Origin: Temnothorax longispinosus
Lineage: Eukaryota; Arthropoda; Insecta; Hymenoptera; Formicidae
NCBI RefSeq assembly: GCF_030848805.1
Contig: NC_092363.1
Coordinates: forward strand, 7,998,001-8,062,000
Length of the DNA stretch: 64,000 nt
Reading direction: 5' to 3'
The notes beneath the pieces are model-generated. The model saw only the letters and a program-made list of their open reading frames with translations, did not search any database and was not told where the DNA came from. Shown piece after piece: positions 54,614-64,000 of this stretch. The first letter of the stretch is position 1. Each line of letters opens with the position of its first letter. The translations under genes were made by a program, and so were the position numbers.

Positions 54614-57591
54614 CCGGGAGGCTAGCTAAAGTTTTTCCGAATGTGAAAAAATATAGAGATGTAGAAATAAAAAATTAATTAACAATAATAAAAAAAATAT
54701 AGATATACGGATAATTGAACACAGTTAAATTTAATAATCGGAAAATACTCATAGGGATGGGAATTGTTTCGAAAGTCAAGTGCCAGAGGCAAGAGAGAAA
54801 GTCAAGCTGACATCGGAAAAATCGCCAGAATGTGACGTAACTACGGAAGAAAGTAAAGGAGATGAAATAAGGTGGTGGGAAGACCGAGAGGGAAGCGGAA
54901 GCAACGCGAGATCAGGCACACGTCCAAACGACACCGTTCGCTCTTAAAGGCTACTCTCAGTGTCAAGCTTCCCCTTCCTCCCTTCCCCCGTGGAGCAATT
55001 CTTCCGCGCGAACTATACGTAAACTTATGCCCGGACCGTTCCACGGGTCATCAGGGGTTCATGCCACTACATTGCCTTCACTCCCGCGGATTTATGGCGA
55101 TCGTTTACGATTTCCTGCCGACGCGGGCGCGGCAGGAAGAGGGCAAAAGGAGTAGCGGTACAAAAGAGTGCGGGTCACTCGGTTCCGCGTAACAATACGT
55201 TCCGGAATACTTTAGTAGCGATTCTCCGCCGTTTGGCGTAGCTGTAGACGTATTCAACTAACGCGAAACTGGTATACGTTGCAACGACAAACGGAGCCAG
55301 AACCATCTACAAAAATTTATGATCTATAAGCTAACGCAGCACGCTGAATGCGGGAGTAGACGTGTCTATCGCAGAGACACTACTTTCAATATTCGTACCA
55401 TGTAGCATTTTTGTCATGGATATATCAAATTACAGTTCAAAAATTGGCAAGCATTCCTCAAAAAAGCGTATTCTATTGATAAATGGATCATGTTATTTTA
55501 ATATAATAATAAATGGCTGTTGTGATTTTTATTTTATAAAAATCTGCCGCAAAACAAAAGTTTTCCAAAGAGAATCGTTACATCTATAACACACACGACC
55601 TAATGGATACGATATCTACACGAGAACATTGGTGCATACTACGCTCCAAGAGATCGTAAAATGCACGAGAAGAACGCGTCGAACACTTAAAAATACGAGA
55701 CGAAACTGCGGCGGATTCATAAATTTCGTTTACGATTGGACTTTTAAAAGATGTAACGCATTTGAGGCATCTGAGAGCACATTGATCCGACATTTACCGT
55801 TGCGTTCGTCATCGTTACATAAGGAAATATACGAGATTTTTACAGGATTCGCGTAAAACGTTATAAAGTGGCGACTAAATTCACGCGAGAGAAGTCGCCA
55901 GTTTGCAAAAGTTTGCGGCACCCTATTAAACGGCTGAATAGTTATATAATATTGTATTATTTTACGATCGTCCTCGCTTGTTACGATGTTTGTTAAAAAT
56001 GCTCTATTTTTTTATCTATATATCAGGGAAATAACTTTTGTCATAATTACAAATTATGTATTCAATTACACAGTTATGTATCTAAATCTTATCTCACATT
56101 GCTTGAATATACAGTCTACTCTTACATTTAATCTGTAACATCTAATCTGTGATATAATCTCTGAATATAATTAAAATATTTTTATTTTTGCTCTTTCTTG
56201 ACATTTTTTGGAGCAATTTCAAAATTTAGGGCATTGCAGCGAAATTTATTCGTTCCGGATGCTGGTGTTTCGTGAAATAGCCACCATTGTTGCCATGTTT
56301 GCAACCGAGCAACCGAGTTGCATCGCAATACGCAATGCTAGTTCTCCAACAGTCTGCGGACTTGCTTCGGACTTACACACGAGAGAAGCGATGAGGACTC
56401 CCGTCGAGTACGACGAAATTGTGGTGACTTTCCTGCATCGCGCGGTTTGATATATTCGTGCCGTTTGCTCACGAGAAGGCGAGAAGCCACTTTTTATAAT
56501 TTATATTTGTTCCATAAAATATTATTATACAAAAATCGAAATGCGTGCGTCGAAGAATAAAAGATGGTACAAGTATAATGTTAGCGTAGATAAATATATC
56601 GGATGCGCGAGACTGCATTTGCGATATCGCGCGACAAAAAAGAGAAGTTACTATTATATATTTATATACAAGTATACAAATATCGTCATGCCGGCGTGCA
56701 CGACGAATTTGCAGCTGCGCGATAGCGCGACGGGGAAAGAAATTATTACCAACGTGCACGTTACCTATGGTAAACGGGAGCGTTTTTTTCAGGCGCCAAT
56801 ACGAGAGCGAGTAACATTCGTAATCGTGCGACCAAATTAGCAGGTTGCTGTGTGAAAATAACTGTGCCGTCGCGACTAGAAAATATTGGCGAATCGATGG
56901 CCTCGTACGATGACCGATTATATTTTGCATGGCTTCCTCGCGTTTCTCAGCAATTCGAACGATCGAACAAAAAGAAAGAGAGAGAGAGAGAGAAACGCCC
57001 ACATTTATTCTGTATCATCATTGGAGTTTGATTAATTTATAATTCACAAGAGAATTCGTTATCGAAAAATTATTTATCGACAAAAAACTAGTTTAGTCGC
57101 AATCAGTATTAATAAAGAGAAATCTGATGCCAATTTGAAGAAATGTTGATTTGACCTACATATTGCAACAAAATTAATATATATTACGTAAAATTCTATT
57201 AAATTACGAAAGTTGACATTTAATATATAAAAGTTTTGAGATGTCAGTTCTATTAAATAATTGAGATATTTTAGAAGAAAAGGATGATATTGCTCACATT
57301 GTCGCTGAGGGGAATTTTTAAATTTTCTGAGAGTAATAAGGTACAAAGAGAGGGAGCACCGATGCAAAACCCCGTCATCCGAAGAATGCGCAAAGCCGAA
57401 ATGAACGGCACGGTTACCGCCGTGATATAAGCTAGTTACGACAAGAGGAAAGCAAAAATAATTACGGCGTTGTGTGCCGGTGGTACAAGTTATCGCGATA
57501 GCGTGACCTAGTGCAAAGGCATATTCGAATCATTACTGACACGAACGTACCACATCGTTCCACACCCGGGACGAACTCTTATTCAACACAG
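54614..57591. other. No second exon recognised downstream of the candidate promoter
   Basis: CpG-rich at about 54880-55280, then AT-rich. I looked here for an acceptor followed by a start codon and signal peptide and saw none that was convincing. A (GA)n tract lies at 56978-56993. The 177-codon minus frame (57002-56469) begins in that tract and is low complexity. Confidence 0.55.
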
Positions 57592-57671
57592 TAACGTTTA
57601 TACACCTTATTCTTATATTATATATACACACACACACATATATAATATAAGAATAAAGTGTATAAACGTTA
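57592..57671. repeat. Near-perfect 34-bp inverted repeat (hairpin) with (AC)6 loop
   Basis: The left arm 57592-57625 and right arm 57638-57671 are complementary at 33 of 34 positions; the only mismatch is C57606 opposite A57657. The loop, 57626-57637, is ACACACACACAC. The arms begin with TAACGTTTATACAC and its complement. A second (TA)n and (AC)n tract follows directly at 57678-57728. It could form a cruciform or an RNA hairpin, and probably arose by template switching between microsatellite tracts or from a palindromic element. Confidence 0.95.
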
Positions 57672-57676
57672 TTATG

Positions 57677-57677
<1 letters not shown>

Positions 57678-57717
<40 letters not shown>

Positions 57718-57728
57718 CACACACACAC
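57678..57728. repeat. Compound (TA)n-(AC)n microsatellite
   Basis: An uninterrupted TA tract runs to 57710, followed by GT and an (AC)8 tract to 57728. It lies immediately beside the inverted repeat, whose loop is also AC. Confidence 0.97.
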
Positions 57729-60700
57729 GCGTAATGATCGTGTTGGAAGGAAATTGCAAGAACACGGATCCGAACCGTTGGCCATTTCGTGGCGTCTCGA
57801 AATATTACACTATCGAATAGGTTTAAATCACAGCAACGCGCAGTTATGCATACAATCGATTGGCGCATCTCAACGAGAATAAATTTTTGTATCTACATAT
57901 ATTGATGGAGTTTTACAAATTTTGATCGACTTGAGAAAACGCAATACAAAAGGTTAAATCACACAAACGAGTGCAAACAACTGGCTTCGATGAGTATGAA
58001 CAGTGCCGTCATATTTTCTTTTTCTTAGCACTTGTCACGATCTCATCTTTCAATAGGTAATGCAACGACACACGGTGCGGCTTATGATATTGCCTGCCTG
58101 TTCGAGCTTTTATTACGCGTCAATGATAACCGACAACGACTTTGCGTAAACGCAACATAACAACACAGCAGCTATAACGTATGCCGCAATAACAAATACC
58201 ACTGACACCACTGTGTATCAGCACAATTATGTTATCGTCTCCAAGTATATATATTATATATATATATTTCAAGGATATTTTATAAAATAAAATCATGCGA
58301 ACGTATAATATATATCTTAACGAATATATATGTATTCTGTTCGCTCGATCGAATATCTCGCATTTGAAATTAATTTTAATAAACGAGTTAAACTTTATTA
58401 TTAGCGTTTCCTTAGATAACGATTATTTTCGTTCGATTAAAAAAGCGTTTTAGAATGAAAATACTGTTACTTGGATTGAATTACAACTGATAAGAAAATT
58501 TACTTCAATCTGATTGATATGTATACAAATAGTGACAAATACATATTACAAATAACAAATTTTACTGATGAGTAAACTGGATGTGAGTGCCGTTTACAAA
58601 GCAAGCTCATCAAAGCAAGTAGTTCATTCGTACTTGCTCGCACTCGCGCGTTTGCTTGGTCTGTCTTCATACATTATCTTACTACTTATTGGTCCTCAAA
58701 TAAACACATAATCATGCGCATTGTTTTTTTTTTATAAAAAAAATTGCAGTTTTTACAAACATTGTAACATAATTATTAAGATACCTCATAGTTTTACTTA
58801 ATAATAAAAAAATAATTTTTAGTTTTTATTACAGTATTTATAAATATTTGTTATTAATCATTATATGTACCTATATAAAATGTTTATATCAAATTTACGC
58901 AACGGTAAAGCATGAAGATAAGAGGTAAAAGTAACGTTAGCATGTATCTTATCCGAGGAAGAAAAATCCTATTCAGAAAACACCGACGCCTATCGCCGAC
59001 TTTCCACATGGTTTACGAGAAAAAGTTCTATATGCATGTAACGCATTCGCAAGATGGCACTTGTCTTCCTATCGTCCATAAAGCGCAGGGATGCGTTACT
59101 ACAGTGCCATAAAGATATAATCGAGCAGTTTAATATCGCTTGAACAAATACCTAATATCGCATATGAATGGTTTATACATATGAAAGAAGAATTATCTAT
59201 ATCCATGTAACAAGATCAGCGTCTGAGAGGAAAATGTCTTGAAATCTCGGAATATTTTTCTATAAGATATTCCTTCAGGCGCTTAATGACGTGAAAATCC
59301 CAGGAAACGTAATACAGCTATATAAATAGCCATATTACTGCCTCGTCTCGTAGCAGATCGAATAAAAAATTATTTTTATATCTCTTTTCACAGAAAAATG
59401 CGGTACGTCAAAAAATCGTGATTTTTCAAAATCCAATTTCGGTCTTACTTTTGTAGCTACTTCGAAAATCGGCTTCGTCGAGGTTTCTAAGGATCATCTC
59501 TCAAGAAGTACGTGATATAGTAGAGCGACGTCCCTGTATATCCGGGAACGCGAAAGTGAAGTCGCTGCCGTCTCACGTTCTCGCAACTAGTCGGTCTCGC
59601 TAACCACAATGGCAATGGTACGAAGCTTCTCGTAACTCGGCTTCCCCATGGCGAAGCTGAGATGCTTCCGCGTACTTGGACTTAATAACTGCGCTTTCGC
59701 GTTCGTGCGTATATATCGTTGTTACCGCACGTTTCTAGCCCGAAAAATTCCCGACCAAGTTGAGTCTCGAAGTAGGCAACACTGAAATTGAGCGCCGACA
59801 AGTCATAACTTCTGATTTCTAAATTAAATTTTCGCGAACCGGAAAGAACCGAAACTCTAATGCTATTGCAAAAATTAATTATAGAAATCACACATGAAAT
59901 TTTATGTACGGCACATGAATATTGTCTGTGAAGACATTTTAATTTTCCTAGACGTCTTTTAAAGGTTTGAAATATTGTATAAGTTACAGAGAATATATAT
60001 GATTTCGGATGCCATCATATAAATATTCATCGTATGACTTGGTATCTTGAGGCTATAAAGGTTATTACATTTCGTGTACAATATGTTACACTGCATTTCG
60101 AGAATTCTGAATTGCAGTGGTCAGATCTAATTATTTGAATCGCGCGTTCGTATCTTATGTATAACCGCGACTGCATGTAAAGCGATAAAAGATCATGCCG
60201 AGTTCGTCTACATAAAAGACGACATAATTATGCGACATAGCCATCCTGCAAGAAACGCATTTTTCGCGGATTTCAATGTAGATCAAGCTGTTTTTTTATG
60301 GAGGTTGCTACATCCTCTAATAACATTGTCCGAATCGTCTCTACTTACTCACCAAACAGTGCACGAATACCTGAAAGCATCAAACGCTTTGAGACAATCT
60401 GTTTATCGAAGAGTGCCTTCCGTAATACCAAGCACGACAATTTGAGAACTGTTGGCACAAATTGTGATCGAGATAAAATAGCGATTCGATCAATGCGCGT
60501 AATTAATTATTAGAAATATGATTCGCAAATGATTCACAATCGTATAAATCGCTAGTACGAGCATTATCGCATCGCATCGCATTATTCACTATCGTATAAA
60601 ATTTACGGCAAACTCCAATGATATTTGAAATTCTCCCTCCCGGTCTAGCGATGGTAATAATAAGGCTGTCGAGCTTTGATTACGCGACCGTATCTACTTG

Positions 60701-61881
60701 TCGACATTTTCAATTGCGAATTTCGAGGTATATCGGGGCATATATCGATTATTACTTCGGTTTTACGCGGGATTTCGGAGAGAATGGGTCTTTTCTCCTT
60801 CCCTCTTTCCCTTTCCTCGCGATCGCATTTGTCCAACCGACGAACTTTCCGGGGAAAACTTGAGAAGTCGATAAACGCGACGTACATCGTATTCGAAGGT
60901 ATTACAGTCAAGCAGACCCTATACCTATAGTAATAAGTGTGGAGTTTTTTTTATTCCGCGTTTCGTAGCTCGTCGGCTCTTCAGTTTCGAATATCTCTAT
61001 CTATGCGTACTCACGTTTCGACTCTTATTCCGCCAGCGTCGACGGATAAGCCTCCGATTGCGAAATTATTATCTGCCACGCAGCGGAAAATAAAAGCACG
61101 CGCACACGTAAATTTTATAGCCGCTTCTAAAACGGCTCTCCCAGTAATACCCGTTAATGGACTTTGTGCAACGAGGAACGTCGAGATCGCGCCGGGATAT
61201 TACTCGTTTATTATGGTCTATCCCGGATTTTGCATAATTAATCTTTGCCAAATATCGCAAACTTTGGGTCGGTATGCAATTTATTTTCCTTTCGTTTCTA
61301 TAATCTCGATGAGATTCGCATACGTCTCCTAATTATAGGTTTTCGATAACAGCGGCTACATATAATCGCCATGCGTATCGGTTATTGAATCGCAAAAATA
61401 TGCGGGATAATCAACGTGCCTCGTAACACGGTGAAATATCCAATAATACTTATATGTTTTACATAAATACACGCGATGAGAAGAATTTACGAGGTAGCTC
61501 GTAACACGAGTTTAGTATACAGTGTACGCTTTAAACGGCATTTTTAAAGAGCGATAGCCTTTCCTTTCGTTTCACCAGCAACGTATTGAGATTTTTTGCT
61601 ACACTCGTCAGAAAATATCGGTTGATATTTACCTGCCGCGATAGGCAGTTCTGTACGATAGCCGGCTCGAATCAAATCCCTCCGCGAAATATCGCTTTTC
61701 GTGATGTAAAATGCTAACAAATGCATACATACGAATGGATCGTCGATATTCGGTTGTTGTTTCTTTCCGATATTTTTAACAATCATTTAGCGTTTATTGA
61801 CATTTGCACTGAAGCGTCACGTCAAATATATCAACATTTGCCGATGTTATCTTCTAATTACTGACTGCGCGGTAATAACGT

Positions 61882-61910
61882 TGAACGTCGAACGTCGAAC
61901 GTCCAACATC
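61882..61910. repeat. 7-bp tandem repeat (GAACGTC)n
   Basis: Three exact GAACGTC units, then one degenerate unit (CAACATC) and GAGCGAG. It includes overlapping ACGT palindromes. Confidence 0.92.
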
Positions 61911-62663
61911 GAGCGAGTGAAGCATTATAAATGAAACATCGGTCATTTGGCGACGGAAGTAGCATCAAGTCGATCGGAAGTAGCCCCGAGATGGCTGACG
62001 GAAATGAGGAGGGAAACGCAACTCATCTCTCTCCACGAGGACATAAACGCGGTCGACAACTTTATGGCTCGCTCGCTCCAAGTTTCTCGCGCGTGTAATG
62101 ACCGAGAGAGCCAAACTCCGCCGTTGGATGTATCTCCGCCACGAACGTGAAAATATTTTTATGCCCGGGCGATAATCCAGCGCGACAACACGGTTGAAAA
62201 TACGATTTTTCGCCGACGAGTGAAACATTATGTTATCGTGTCGAATAGACACAGAGCTAAATTAAAGTTGACGCTATCTATTCGCCACGAGAAATTATAC
62301 GCGCACACAAACGAATGGCTCACGATTCATCGCTAATTTCAACAAACGCGATAGCGACGTAAGAAAGCGCATAAAACGCATATCTATACTGTAAGCAATG
62401 AGATCATTGCTGTACTTATTTATCAATTACTATTTTGAGATTTTGATACTTAAAAACTATTATATCTTTACATATTAATAATACTTGAAATATCTTACAA
62501 ACTTTTGGGATATGATTTCCTATATTATTGAGCATTACTTAAAAAGAGAGAAAGAGGAACATGGACAAATTTAACGTAGAAGCTTCAAAATTTTGAGTAC
62601 ACCATTGTTTTAAGACGTTTAGGTGCGCTTTCGTATTCCAACCTCGGCTACTTTCCTACATTA

Positions 62664-62680
62664 CCCCCCCCCCCCCGCCC
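62664..62680. repeat. Poly-C run (13 C)
   Basis: Thirteen consecutive C, then GCCC. The run is prone to slippage and sequencing error and could form an i-motif, or a G-quadruplex on the minus strand. Confidence 0.95.
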
Positions 62681-62897
62681 TCGTTTCACCATGCTCGTTC
62701 AGTCCCTGATTGTATATCGTGCTGGACGAACATGGAGATGAGACCACGTGGTGGATACACTCGTTTGGAAAATATAAGCGCGACGTGGATGACGCGCGGA
62801 GCTTTATGGCCGCGTTGTATTTGCTCCGACAAATTTCGTGCGGACGTAATCGCGCGGGACACTCTCGTGATTGCGTTGAATATAGTTTTCCTAGCAC

Positions 62898-62950
62898 TCT
62901 CTTTCTCTCTCGTTTTCTCTCTCTCTTTCCCTCTTTCTCTTCTCCTCCGA
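62898..62950. repeat. CT-rich tract
   Basis: CTCTCTTTCTCTCTCGTTTT and further CT/CCT units. It inflates Ser/Leu/Phe-rich chance frames in this segment. Confidence 0.85.
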
Positions 62951-64000
62951 GTTACCCGTCTCGAGAGAGAACATCTGCTGTTTTACCATTTGACACACGC
63001 GCTCGCTTCTCGTTTTCCTTGCGTTAACGCAGTGCGAGAATGTGCGCTTTCACGAAGACAGGACGACGACGTGATAGCGCAAACCTCAGCGAATGGAATC
63101 CACTACGCGCCCCAGACGTACAAACCGAATATTACATTTTCCTCTGGGACGAAGTTTATTTCAGTCGGAAGGATCGGAGGCAAAAGGAAAGTTGGGATTT
63201 TCGAAAATTTGTTTCAACTTCGTTCGGCCGAGTTCCATATCGATATGGATGATTAGATCAATGTTCGGGATTCTGAACTCTGTTACATCGTTTTTATATT
63301 CCAACTATATTTAACTTTGTATATATTTATTTTCTTTGCAGAACCATGAAACTTTGATATAACTTAACATTTAAATGTACATATTCACAGTTGTTCATGC
63401 ATAATTATTTTTTATTTTTTCACTTATTTATATCAATAAATTTCATTAAATTAATTAAAAATGTATGTTAAATATATTAAATTTAAAGATTTTTCTCTTT
63501 TTAAAATAACTTTTTGCTGCTAAAACTAACAATATTAATTTTGAGATGTAGTCGCTTTTATGATTTTCCGCTTTACAATTTCTTGCGTCACTCATAGAGT
63601 TAAATAATATGCACGCGCGCGCGCGAAATGCTGTAGGATTATCACCAGATGCATCTCCCGGTGCAATGATGTCAAAAATATTCCGCAGAAAATGTATGTT
63701 CCCGAAGGAAGAAGAAGCAGAGTATATACACATATGCTCACGTATACAAAAGTATGTGTTTGTACATGCACGTCGTGAGGTATTTGTTCATACGTTTACA
63801 GAGTAAAATTCGAAACATTTCCCGTATTATATTCATTACCGGAGGTACAATCTCTTAACAACACATTTCGTATCACGGTTTTCCCGCATAATAGACATGA
63901 CAGTAAATTATTTGACTTTTGCGTAAATAATTATTTTAAACAAAATAATGCTCATAATTTTATATACACAATCAATTCGCTAAGCAGTCCTTTTTTACAT

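Larger units (their letters stand above)
57729..64000. other. No gene recognised; probable intron or intergenic DNA
   Basis: AT-rich with CpG-rich patches (about 61000-61260, 61860-62260, 62700-63200). CTATATAAATAGCC near 59318 is a TATA-like word without an initiator. A GCGCGCGCGCG stretch lies near 63614. The open frames (up to 174 codons) are Ser/Leu/Arg-rich and carry no family motif. Confidence 0.6.

Noticed and set aside
56469..57002. 177-codon minus-strand open frame
   Set aside because: It begins in a (GA)n microsatellite (giving Ser-Leu repeats), overlaps a + frame of 99 codons, and has no recognisable motif.
59318..59360. TATA-like word CTATATAAATAGCC
   Set aside because: There is no insect initiator at the expected distance and no donor or open frame downstream.
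62732..63256. 174-codon + open frame overlapping others in two more frames
   Set aside because: A CT-rich tract in its middle yields a Leu/Ser/Phe stretch that mimics a membrane segment. Three overlapping frames are open here, as expected from composition.

Overview
The window looks like insect nuclear DNA, most likely hymenopteran and possibly ant. It is AT-rich but not depleted in CpG, full of (GA/CT)n and (AT)n microsatellites, and almost free of coding sequence. The one clear coding segment belongs to an arthropod neuronal gene family. I saw no bacterial or viral gene organisation, rRNA, tRNA, CRISPR array or intact transposon. The species assignment is an inference; no marker in the window fixes it.

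The only confident coding feature is one 223-bp exon on the + strand at 21442-21664. It encodes the second half of the first immunoglobulin domain of a Dpr cell-surface protein (defective proboscis extension response family), closest from memory to dpr9 of the dpr8/dpr9/dpr21 group. It has a good branch point, polypyrimidine tract, acceptor and GTAAGT donor, with phases 0 and 1. No other dpr exon was recognised. Genes of this family often have very long introns, so about 21 kb upstream and 42 kb downstream are probably mostly intron, although this cannot be proved from the window.

Region by region: 1-21 kb is non-coding, with a dispersed-repeat fragment (2974-3262), a G-run, several microsatellites and a few CpG-rich islands. 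21.4-21.7 kb is the dpr exon. 21.7-42 kb is non-coding, with microsatellites and a compact G-quadruplex motif (32360-32378). 42.0-42.3 kb (minus) holds a possible decayed coding relic. 52.1-52.7 kb switches from purine-rich to pyrimidine-rich on one strand. 54.52-54.61 kb has a well-spaced TATA box, insect-type initiator and a short leader ending in a consensus splice donor, so it may be a nested promoter and first exon. 57.59-57.67 kb is a 34-bp near-perfect inverted repeat around an (AC)6 loop.

The longer open frames elsewhere (up to about 190 codons) mostly lie in CpG-rich islands, where stop codons are rare by composition, and show no family motif. They are treated as chance frames. No previously undescribed multi-gene system is visible. 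The leads most worth testing are the 54.5-kb promoter/first exon, the 57.6-kb hairpin and the 42-kb relic.
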